A DNA stretch of 6,882 nucleotides from Rhodoferax sp. UBA4409 (lineage in GTDB: Bacteria; Pseudomonadota; Gammaproteobacteria; Burkholderiales; Burkholderiaceae_C). The stretch is from the NCBI GenBank assembly GCA_002390825.1, contig DGQR01000214.1, positions 1 to 6,882 of the forward strand, written 5' to 3'. Shown here piece after piece: positions 1-5,737 of the stretch (position 1 is the stretch's first letter; each line of letters starts with the position of its first letter). Below the pieces are notes generated by a model. The model was not told where the DNA came from. It did no database searches and worked only from the letters and a program-made list of their open reading frames with translations. Both the position numbers and the translations under genes were made by a program.

Positions 1-219
1 GCAGTCGGCCATCAGCTCGGCTTCTTTGAGCGCCTGCTGAATGCTGGCCACCGTCGCATCGATATTGACCACCACACCGCGCTTGAGCCCATTGGTGGGT
101 GCCACACCGAATCCGGCGAGTTTGAGCTCGCCTCCAGGCATGACCTCGGCCACCACCGCCATGACTTTGGCCGTGCCGATGTCGAGGCCGACGACGAGAT
201 CTTTGTATTCTTTTGCCAT
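1..219 (-). CDS. ftsA: Cell division protein FtsA, N-terminal fragment (gene runs off the window)
   Basis: FtsA is an actin-like ATPase on the inner face of the cytoplasmic membrane. It anchors FtsZ filaments and recruits later divisome proteins. Only the first 73 residues are present, beginning MAKEYKDLVVGLDIGTAKVM. Residues 11-25 (GLDIGTAKV and the following hydrophobic strand) form the phosphate-1 motif of the actin/Hsp70 ATPase fold. The next stretch, with GFGVAPTNGLKRGVVVNID at about 37-55, is the usual FtsA continuation into subdomain 1A. The ATG at 219 is chosen because it gives the standard FtsA N-terminus and has AGGG 7 nt upstream. It follows ftsQ after 23 nt and is the only gene here that does not overlap its upstream neighbour. 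The 1C domain, remaining ATPase motifs and C-terminal membrane helix lie beyond base 1. The family call is secure; completeness cannot be judged. Confidence 0.95.
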   Translation of the reverse strand, partial: MAKEYKDLVVGLDIGTAKVMAVVAEVMPGGELKLAGFGVAPTNGLKRGVVVNIDATVASIQQALKEAELMADC

Positions 220-242
220 TGTGTTGCCCTGCTCCGTTTGCG
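220..242 (-). promoter_or_regulatory. ftsQ-ftsA intergenic spacer with ftsA ribosome binding site
   Basis: This 23-nt spacer is the only gap in the window. Read on the minus strand it contains GGAGCAGGG ahead of the ftsA ATG. AGGG at 227-230 has a 7-nt spacing, and GGAG at 232-235 has a 12-nt spacing. There is no stem-loop, T-tract or recognisable -10/-35 pair. ftsA therefore appears to be read from the same transcript but initiated independently, not by stop/start overlap. Confidence 0.6.
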
Positions 243-1031
243 CTACTTCTTGCCGCTATCAGCCGCTGCCAGCGTGGTGACGCCACGCAACTTGACGGCA
301 TATCCGTTGACGTGACGCAGGTCTGCCGACTCCAGCGATCCGGGGCCGCGCCCGTAGCGTGAAGTCACTTGCGTCAACGTTTTCAAAAATTGTTGGAGTC
401 GCTCCACCACGACATCCGGCCCACCACGGCCCAGTTCAATCACGGCGCCGCCGTCCAGGCGCGCGCGCCAACTGCCACGGTCGGACAACTCCAGTTGCTC
501 CAACTCCAGCTCCATGCCCGCAAAGGAAGGCGCAAGCGTGCGGTACATCTGCAATACCTCGTCGCTTTCGCCGTCAGGGCCGCTCAGCTTGGGCAGCTCT
601 TCTTGCTCGACCTCGCCCACATTGGCCTCGAAAACTTCGCCAAAGCTATTGAGCAAGCGCAGCTCGGGCTCATCGCCCCAGTACGCGACCGCCACATGCT
701 CTTGCAGTTCGACGCGCAAGCGGTTCGGAAACTCACGCCGCACGACCGCATGCCGTACCCATGGCACCGCCTCGAAGGCAGCGCGCACACGGGCCAGATC
801 TACCGAGAAAAAGGTCCCGCTCAAGCCGGGCGCCACATTGGCGCGCAGCGTCAACGGGCTGTTGTGACTCATATCCCCCGCCACGGTGATGCCCTGAATG
901 GCAAACACCTGCAGCCGACCTAACCATTTGCCACCGGCAACGACCGCAAGGACCACAAAGCCCACGAACAGGAGCGCAGCGGTCCCGTTCATGAGCTTGA
1001 CGTCCAGCGGTGTGTCGGCGGCGGAGTTCAC
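243..1031 (-). CDS. ftsQ: Cell division protein FtsQ
   Basis: FtsQ is a bitopic inner-membrane protein that joins FtsB and FtsL and links early and late divisome components. The 262-residue product has the expected layout: a short cytoplasmic tail, one membrane helix at about 14-36, a POTRA domain at about 41-112, and a periplasmic beta domain to about 250. The stretch WVRHAVVRREFPNRLRVELQ (91-110), followed by EHVAVAYW, matches the end of POTRA in E. coli FtsQ. LLNSFGEVF (126-134), SWRARLDGG (187-195) and DLRHVNGYAVK (238-248) fit the C-terminal domain. The start is GTG at 1031, in a GTGA overlap with the ddlB stop. It has GGGAAGG 7 nt upstream, whereas the in-frame ATG at 992 (codon 14) has no Shine-Dalgarno and would shorten the tail to nothing. 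Length and domain order are normal for betaproteobacteria. No defect is seen. Confidence 0.96.
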   Translation of the reverse strand: MNSAADTPLDVKLMNGTAALLFVGFVVLAVVAGGKWLGRLQVFAIQGITVAGDMSHNSPLTLRANVAPGLSGTFFSVDLARVRAAFEAVPWVRHAVVRREFPNRLRVELQEHVAVAYWGDEPELRLLNSFGEVFEANVGEVEQEELPKLSGPDGESDEVLQMYRTLAPSFAGMELELEQLELSDRGSWRARLDGGAVIELGRGGPDVVVERLQQFLKTLTQVTSRYGRGPGSLESADLRHVNGYAVKLRGVTTLAAADSGKK

Positions 1032-1981
1032 GCGTCGGCCTTCCCGTCAGTGGCGGTGCTTTGCAGCAGGCGCACACACAAGTCTTCGTAGCTGATGCCT
1101 GCCGCGCGGGCAGACATGGGCACCAGAGAGTGACCGGTCATGCCCGGCGAGGTATTGATCTCTAGCAGGTAGGGCGTGCGGGTCTTGGCGTCAATCATCA
1201 CATCCGCCCGGGCCCAGCCGCGGCAGCCCAGCACCTGGTAGGCCTTGCACACCAGCGCCTGTATGGCTTCTTCTTCACCAGCGGGCAAGCCGGCGGGCAC
1301 CAGGTATTGGGTGGTGTCGGTGAAATACTTGTTCTGGTAGTCGTAGTTGCCCTCGGGCGCGACGATGCGGATAACAGGCAGCGCTTCAGGCGCAGAGGTC
1401 GGGCCCCAGATCGGGCAGGTGACTTCGTCGCCGGCAATGAACTGCTCGCATAGCACATGGCTGTCGTGCTGCGACGCGAGCGCGTAGGCAGCATCACACT
1501 GGTCAGCCGTCATCACCTTGGTGAAGCCGATAGACGAGCCCTCGCGCGCGGGCTTGACGATCATGGGCGCACCGAGCGCTGCAAACGCAGCATGGGTTTC
1601 AGCGGCGCTTTTGACCTGTTGCCATGCGGGTGTCGATAAGCCCTCAAAGCGCCAGATGCGCTTGGTCATGACCTTGTCCATGGAGATGCTGGATGCCATC
1701 ACGCCGGAGCCGGTGTAAGGGATGCCCAGCAATTCGAGTGCGCCCTGCACCGTGCCGTCTTCACCGAAGCGGCCGTGCAGCGCGATAAAGCAGCGATCAA
1801 AGCCTTCGCGCTTGAGTTCATCCAGCGCACGTTCCGAGGGGTCGAAAGCGTGGACGTCCACGCCTTGCGAACGCAGCGCCTTGAGCACGCCGGTGCCCGA
1901 CATCAGCGACACCTCGCGCTCCGCCGAGGCGCCGCCCATCAGCACGGCCACCTTGCCGAGATTTAGATTATTTTGACTCAT
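1028..1981 (-). CDS. ddlB: D-alanine--D-alanine ligase (Ddl, DdlB type)
   Basis: This cytoplasmic ATP-grasp enzyme joins two D-alanines using ATP. The dipeptide is then added by MurF to complete the UDP-MurNAc pentapeptide. The protein has 317 residues, close to E. coli DdlB (306). The N-terminal substrate domain carries GGASAEREVSLMSG (16-29) with the conserved Glu21, and HGRFGEDGTVQG (69-80). The central and C-terminal ATP-grasp parts show IVKPAREGSSIGF (141-153), the lid KYFTDTTQY (218-226), ARADVMID (257-264) and LLEINTSPGMTGHSLVP (272-288). Expected ligands are present: Lys143, Ser149/150, Lys218-Tyr219, Arg258, Asp260, Glu274 and Asn276. The lid Lys-Tyr pair indicates D-Ala as second substrate rather than D-lactate. 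The ATG at 1981 overlaps the murC stop as ATGA, with AGGGA 8 nt upstream. The first few codons (MSQN) fall in a repeat-like segment, and ftsQ follows with a 4-nt overlap. Confidence 0.97.
   Translation of the reverse strand: MSQNNLNLGKVAVLMGGASAEREVSLMSGTGVLKALRSQGVDVHAFDPSERALDELKREGFDRCFIALHGRFGEDGTVQGALELLGIPYTGSGVMASSISMDKVMTKRIWRFEGLSTPAWQQVKSAAETHAAFAALGAPMIVKPAREGSSIGFTKVMTADQCDAAYALASQHDSHVLCEQFIAGDEVTCPIWGPTSAPEALPVIRIVAPEGNYDYQNKYFTDTTQYLVPAGLPAGEEEAIQALVCKAYQVLGCRGWARADVMIDAKTRTPYLLEINTSPGMTGHSLVPMSARAAGISYEDLCVRLLQSTATDGKADA
1039..1045 (-). promoter_or_regulatory. Ribosome binding site that fixes the ftsQ GTG start
   Basis: The minus-strand sequence GGGAAGG lies 7 nt before the GTG at 1031, inside the last codons of ddlB. 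No comparable purine tract precedes the ATG at 992. This favours the upstream GTG as the ftsQ start. Confidence 0.6.
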
Positions 1982-2024
1982 AGCGCCCGTCCCTGCTGCG
2001 CGAGCAGCTCCTTATTTTGTAGCA
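1971..2024 (-). repeat. Short interspersed repeat-like segment, copy B (murC end / ddlB start)
   Basis: Read on the minus strand, this 54-nt segment begins TGCTACAAAA and ends AAAA. Aligned without gaps to 3488-3541, I count 37 of 54 identical positions, including the first ten, a central GCGC and GGCGCT, and the last four. It contains a small inverted repeat, GCTGC-TCGC-GCAGC. It encodes the last 14-15 residues of MurC (tail LLQNKELLAQQGRAL), the murC stop, the ddlB Shine-Dalgarno (AGGGA, 1990-1994) and the first four ddlB codons. It is more AT-rich at its edges than the surrounding DNA. From memory it resembles a palindromic element common in Comamonadaceae genomes (GCTGCTNGCGC core between A/T-rich ends). 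I could not verify that. Confidence 0.5.
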
Positions 2025-3429
2025 AATCAACAATTTTTCCGGGTACCGCGCCAATTGAACCTGCGCCCATGCAGATCAACACATCGCCATCGCGCGCGTT
2101 GTCGATGGCGGCCTGCGGCATGGCAGCGATGTCGTCCACAAACAAGGGCTCCACCTTGCCGCCCACCCGCAGCGCGCGGGCGAGAGAACGGCCATCGGCG
2201 GCCACAATCGGCGCTTCGCCAGCGGCATACACCTCGGCCAGCAGCACCGCATCGGCACCTGCACCAATGACCTTCACAAAGTCTTCAAAGCAATCCCGCG
2301 TGCGGGTGTAACGGTGCGGCTGGAATGCCAACACCAGACGCCGACCGGGGAATGCCCCCCGCGCAGCAGCCAGGGTGGCTGCCATTTCGACGGGGTGATG
2401 GCCGTAGTCGTCAATCACCGTGACGACTCCACCGGATTCGCCCTCTTTGGCGGGCAAAGCGAGGTCGCCGTAGCGCTGGAAGCGGCGGCCCACGCCTTTG
2501 AACTCGGCCAGTGCCTTGATGACTGCTGCGTCCGGAATGTTCAGCTCCACGGCCACTGCAATCGCCGACAAGGCGTTGAGCACGTTGTGCAGGCCTGGCA
2601 GGTTCAACACTACTTCCATGTCGGGCAGCACCACGCCGTTGCGGCGTTGCACGGTGAAGTGCATCTGGCCGCTCATGGCGCGCACATTCACGGCGCGGAC
2701 TTCAGCGTCCTCGTTAAAGCCGTAGCTGGTGATCGGGCAGGTGACCTGCTCGCAGATGTCGCGCACCGCAGCGTCGTCGGTGCAGAGAATGGCGGTGCCA
2801 TAAAACGGCATGCGGTGCAGGAAGTCGACAAAGGCTTTCTTGAGCTTGCCGAAATCGTGCCCGTAGGTCTCCATGTGGTCGGCGTCGATGTTGGTCACCA
2901 CCGCCATCACGGGCAGCAGGTTCAAGAAAGACGCGTCCGACTCATCGGCCTCGACCACGATGTGGTCGCCACTGCCCAAGCGCGCATTGGCGCCGGCACT
3001 GTTAAGGCGGCCGCCGATCACAAAGGTCGGGTCCAGGCCCGCTTCCGCCAACACGCTGGCGACCAGACTGGTGGTGGTGGTTTTGCCGTGGGTACCAGCA
3101 ATCGCAATGCCTTGCTTCAGGCGCATTAGCTCGGCCAGCATCAGCGCGCGGGGCACGATGGGGATTTTCATCTCGCGGGCGCGGATGACTTCGGGGTTGT
3201 CGGACTGCACCGCCGTGGAGGTGACCACGGCATCGGCACCAGTCACGTGACCGGCCGCATGGCCCACATACGTTTTGATACCCAAGGCGGCCAAGCGACG
3301 GGTGGTAGCGTTGTCAGCGAGGTCAGAGCCCGAAATCTCGTAGCCGAGATTGCTCAGCACTTCGGCAATGCCGGACATGCCGGAACCGCCAATTCCCACA
3401 AAGTGGATGTGTTTGACGGCGTGCTTCAT
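1978..3429 (-). CDS. murC: UDP-N-acetylmuramate--L-alanine ligase MurC
   Basis: MurC adds L-alanine to UDP-MurNAc with ATP hydrolysis, the first peptide-stem step, in the cytoplasm. At 483 residues it is a normal length. The N-terminal Rossmann-like domain has HFVGIGGSGMSGIAEVL (9-25) and GSDL (34-37). The central ATPase domain has the P-loop GTHGKTTTT (112-120), VEADESDASF (159-168), NIDADHMETYG (180-190) and NLPGLHNVLNALSA (276-289). The C-terminal domain has GVGRRFQ (312-318), DDYGHHPVE (340-348), FQPHRYTRT (369-377) and GAGSIG (455-460). All Mur ligase signatures, including the MurC-specific DDYGHHP, are present. The ATG at 3429 overlaps the murG stop as ATGA, with GAGGAG 8 nt upstream. 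The usual core ends near VDLL (467-470). The tail after it, NKELLAQQGRAL, lies in a repeat-like segment and is probably dispensable. ddlB follows with a 4-nt overlap. Confidence 0.98.
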   Translation of the reverse strand: MKHAVKHIHFVGIGGSGMSGIAEVLSNLGYEISGSDLADNATTRRLAALGIKTYVGHAAGHVTGADAVVTSTAVQSDNPEVIRAREMKIPIVPRALMLAELMRLKQGIAIAGTHGKTTTTSLVASVLAEAGLDPTFVIGGRLNSAGANARLGSGDHIVVEADESDASFLNLLPVMAVVTNIDADHMETYGHDFGKLKKAFVDFLHRMPFYGTAILCTDDAAVRDICEQVTCPITSYGFNEDAEVRAVNVRAMSGQMHFTVQRRNGVVLPDMEVVLNLPGLHNVLNALSAIAVAVELNIPDAAVIKALAEFKGVGRRFQRYGDLALPAKEGESGGVVTVIDDYGHHPVEMAATLAAARGAFPGRRLVLAFQPHRYTRTRDCFEDFVKVIGAGADAVLLAEVYAAGEAPIVAADGRSLARALRVGGKVEPLFVDDIAAMPQAAIDNARDGDVLICMGAGSIGAVPGKIVDLLQNKELLAQQGRAL

Positions 3430-4490
3430 GTGGCCAGCTCCTCGCAGGCGGCGACCACCGCATCGGTGGCATGTAGTTTTTGCATCTTTTTAGCTCCCAG
3501 CGCCTGCTGCATCAGCGCAGGCCGCTCTGTTTTTTGTAGCATTTCTGCCAAGGACTCGGGCGTCAGCGTGGCTTGCGGCATCAGCCAGCCGCCCCCTTGC
3601 TCGACCAGGAAACGGGCGTTGAATGTCTGGTGATCGTCCACCGCGGATGGGAAGGGCACGAAAGCCGCTGGCGCACCCACGGCGGCCAATTCGGTCACGG
3701 TGCTGGCTCCAGCGCGGCAGATCACCAGGTCCGCATCGGCAAATGCCAAGGCGGTGTTGTCGATAAACGGGGTCAAATGGGCTTGCACCCCTGCGGCGGC
3801 GTAGTTGGCGCGCAGTTCGTCAATTTGTTTCTCCCCCGCCTGATGGGTCACGATGGGGCGCTGGCCCTCAGGAATCAGGGCAAGTGCTTGCGGCACCACC
3901 GTGTTCAGGGCGCGAGCACCCAAACTGCCACCCACCACCAGCACTTTGAGGGGGCCACTGCGGCCGGCAAAGCGCTGCTCTGGAGTGGGCAGATTCAAGA
4001 ACTCGGCACGCAAGGGGTTGCCGATCCACTCGGCCTTAGGCATCACGCCCGGGAACGCCGAGAACACCCGATCCGCCACCCCGGCGAGTACCTTGTTCGC
4101 CAAGCCGGCCACCGAGTTCTGCTCGTGCAGCACCAATGGCTTGCCACACAACACACCCATCATGCCGCCCGGGAAGGTGATGTAGCCGCCGAGGCCCACC
4201 ACCACATCAGGGCGCACGCGCCGTACCACTTGCAGGCTTTCCCAGAAAGCGCGCAACAATTTGAAGGGCAAAAAGGCCAGGGTCTTCAAGCCCTTGCCAC
4301 GCACTCCGCCAAAATTCACCAACTCCAGCGGGATGCCGCGGCTGGGCACGATACGGCTTTCCATGCTGCCGGGGGCTCCGAGCCAATGAACGCGCCAACC
4401 TTTGTCGATCAGCGCTTGCGCTACCGCTAGGCCCGGGAAGATGTGCCCGCCCGTGCCGCCGGCCATGATCAATGCAGTCTTTTGTTTCAT
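3426..4490 (-). CDS. murG: UDP-GlcNAc:undecaprenyl-PP-MurNAc-pentapeptide GlcNAc transferase MurG
   Basis: MurG transfers GlcNAc from UDP-GlcNAc to lipid I on the cytoplasmic membrane face, making lipid II, the substrate of FtsW and other polymerases. It is a 354-residue GT-B (GT28) enzyme, the same size as E. coli MurG (355). The acceptor domain has G-loop 1 GGTGGHIFPG (11-20), GGVRGKG (61-67), the second loop GLGGYITFPGG (99-109) and LHEQNSVAG (121-129). The donor domain has the third G-loop VGGSLGARALN (186-196), then CRAGASTVTELAA (258-270) with Glu268 placed to bind the ribose, and VPFPSAVDDHQTFNA (278-292) for the uracil/pyrophosphate side. The ATG at 4490 overlaps the ftsW stop as ATGA. 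GGAGG stands 6 nt upstream, inside a strong hairpin. Residues 317-335 are encoded by a repeat-like segment in the variable C-terminal region. murC follows with a 4-nt overlap. Confidence 0.98.
   Translation of the reverse strand: MKQKTALIMAGGTGGHIFPGLAVAQALIDKGWRVHWLGAPGSMESRIVPSRGIPLELVNFGGVRGKGLKTLAFLPFKLLRAFWESLQVVRRVRPDVVVGLGGYITFPGGMMGVLCGKPLVLHEQNSVAGLANKVLAGVADRVFSAFPGVMPKAEWIGNPLRAEFLNLPTPEQRFAGRSGPLKVLVVGGSLGARALNTVVPQALALIPEGQRPIVTHQAGEKQIDELRANYAAAGVQAHLTPFIDNTALAFADADLVICRAGASTVTELAAVGAPAAFVPFPSAVDDHQTFNARFLVEQGGGWLMPQATLTPESLAEMLQKTERPALMQQALGAKKMQKLHATDAVVAACEELAT
3488..3541 (-). repeat. Short interspersed repeat-like segment, copy A (inside murG 3' part)
   Basis: This minus-strand 54-nt segment starts TGCTACAAAA and ends AAAA. 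It is the same length as 1971-2024 and has the same orientation and codon phase. The two match at 37 of 54 positions without gaps. An imperfect inverted repeat, CCTGCGCT then GGCGCTGG, sits in the middle. It encodes MurG residues 317-335 (MLQKTERPALMQQALGAKK) in the low-conservation C-terminal helix region, so an insertion there could be tolerated. The identity is moderate and the alignment was made by eye, so chance resemblance is not excluded. Confidence 0.45.
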
Positions 4491-4509
4491 ACACGGCCTC
4501 CGTGCATGA
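4487..4509 (-). promoter_or_regulatory. Hairpin enclosing the murG Shine-Dalgarno and start codon
   Basis: On the minus-strand mRNA, TCATGCACGG (4509-4500), loop AGG, and CCGTGTATGA (4496-4487) form a 10-bp stem with one G-U pair and no mismatch. The GGAGG ribosome binding site (4497-4501) spans the end of the left arm and the loop. The right arm contains the whole murG ATG and the ftsW TGA. A ribosome finishing ftsW would have to open the stem, which would couple murG initiation to ftsW translation. The pairing is seen in the sequence; the regulatory role is inferred. Confidence 0.6.
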
Positions 4510-5737
4510 GTTGTCGGTTTTCATAGTCGACCCGCAGGACCACTGCAATGGCCACGAGGTTGATCAGAATGGCAGAGCCGCCGTAGCTCATCAGCGGAAG
4601 GGTCAGGCCCTTGGTGGGCAAGGCGCCCAGGTTCACACCCATATTGATGAAAGCCTGAAAGCCCATCCACACGCCCACGCCTTGAGCGACCAGCCCTGAG
4701 AACACGCGGTCCAGGGCAATCGCCTGGCGGCCGATGTGCATGATGCGGCGGGTCAGCCACAAGAACAGGCCAATCACCACCACCACGCCGACCAGACCGA
4801 ACTCTTCGCCGATCACCGCCAACAAAAAGTCGGTATGGGCCTCTGGCAGCCAGTGCAGCTTTTCCACACTGCCGCCCAAGCCGACACCAAAAATTTCGCC
4901 CCGACCGATCGCGATCAAGGAGTGCGAGAGCTGGTAGCCTTTGCCCAAGGCATGCTTTTCATTCCATGGGTCGAGGTACGCAAAAATGCGTTCGCGCCGC
5001 CACTCGGAAGTGGCGATCATGAGTGCAAACAACAGCACCATCACCGCAGCAATCAGAAAGAACATGCGGGCATTGACGCCGCCCAGGAACAAAATGCCCA
5101 TCGCAATCACGGCAATCACCATGAAGGCACCCATGTCAGGCTCAGCCAAGAGCAACAGGCCGATCACCGCCACCGCCACCGCCATCGGTGCGACTGCGCG
5201 GAAGAAGTGCTCTTTGACTTCCATTTTGCGGACCATGTAGTCCGACGCATACAAAAGGACCGCGAATTTGGCAAGCTCGGAGGGCTGAAAATTCATCACA
5301 CCCAGCGAGATCCAGCGCTTGGCGCCATTCACGCCACGGCCCACACCGAGTACCAGAATCAGCAGGATCAAAGACACCACAAACAACCAAGGGGCCAAGC
5401 GCTCCCAAGTCTGCAGCGGAATCTGAAAAGCAATTAGCGCCGCGACGAAGGCCACCATCAACGACATGGCGTGGCGCACTGCAAAGTGGGTGTGGCTGTA
5501 GAAGGTGAACTTGGGGTTGTCCGGCATGGCGATAGATGCGGAATACACCATCACCAAGCCCCACAGCAGCAGCGCCACCGTGACCCAGACCAGGGGTTGG
5601 TCAAAGCCCTTGACTTGCGCTGGCGTGGTACTGGCAGAGAAAGACCCACGCCCGCCCAGGCGCACTGGCAGTGCACCGGCGGCCTCGGCCTCCTTGGGTG
5701 CAAACCAGGCTGCGAGCGCGCGGGGCATCAGCTTCAT
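4487..5737 (-). CDS. ftsW: Septal peptidoglycan polymerase FtsW (SEDS family)
   Basis: FtsW is the integral-membrane glycosyltransferase of the divisome. It polymerises lipid II together with the transpeptidase FtsI. The 416-residue product (E. coli 414) has a hydrophilic cytoplasmic N-terminus of about 45 residues, then about ten hydrophobic segments starting near 49-68, 86-105, 115-134 and onward to 385-403. SEDS signatures in order are LVMVYSAS (61-68), GVGRGVNGAKRWI (131-143), NFQPSELAK (149-157), AEPDMG (198-203) with the conserved Asp201, GKGYQLSHSLIAIGRG (265-280), GLGGSVEKLHWLPEAHTDFLLAVIGEE (286-312) and PTKGLTLPLMSYGGS (374-388). Position in dcw separates it from RodA. The ATG at 5737 overlaps the murD stop as ATGA, with GGAG 8 nt upstream, inside a hairpin. 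A second ATG at codon 4 is possible but lacks the overlap. murG follows with a 4-nt overlap. Confidence 0.97.
   Translation of the reverse strand: MKLMPRALAAWFAPKEAEAAGALPVRLGGRGSFSASTTPAQVKGFDQPLVWVTVALLLWGLVMVYSASIAMPDNPKFTFYSHTHFAVRHAMSLMVAFVAALIAFQIPLQTWERLAPWLFVVSLILLILVLGVGRGVNGAKRWISLGVMNFQPSELAKFAVLLYASDYMVRKMEVKEHFFRAVAPMAVAVAVIGLLLLAEPDMGAFMVIAVIAMGILFLGGVNARMFFLIAAVMVLLFALMIATSEWRRERIFAYLDPWNEKHALGKGYQLSHSLIAIGRGEIFGVGLGGSVEKLHWLPEAHTDFLLAVIGEEFGLVGVVVVIGLFLWLTRRIMHIGRQAIALDRVFSGLVAQGVGVWMGFQAFINMGVNLGALPTKGLTLPLMSYGGSAILINLVAIAVVLRVDYENRQLMHGGRV

Noticed and set aside
1978..2042. Inverted repeat near the murC end as a transcription terminator
   Set aside because: The stem is short (5 bp) and is followed by GGGACGGGCG, not a T-tract. 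The overlapping ddlB gene needs read-through.
2008..2045. AT-rich patch in the murC 3' end as a possible promoter for ddlB-ftsQ-ftsA
   Set aside because: TTGTTG and TACAAAAT on the minus strand are too close together to serve as -35 and -10. The AT content is better explained by the repeat-like segment.
2314..3129. Long open frame on the plus strand (271 codons) opposite murC
   Set aside because: It is the complement of a fully conserved murC. The product is rich in His, Val and Gly with no recognisable domain, as expected of an antisense frame in high-GC coding DNA.
3573..4430. Plus-strand open frame (285 codons) opposite murG, and similar ones at 369-923, 4736-5437 and 5671-6237
   Set aside because: Each lies wholly opposite a conserved gene and has shadow-type composition (many His, Gln, Arg). 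None shows a family motif or a convincing ribosome binding site.
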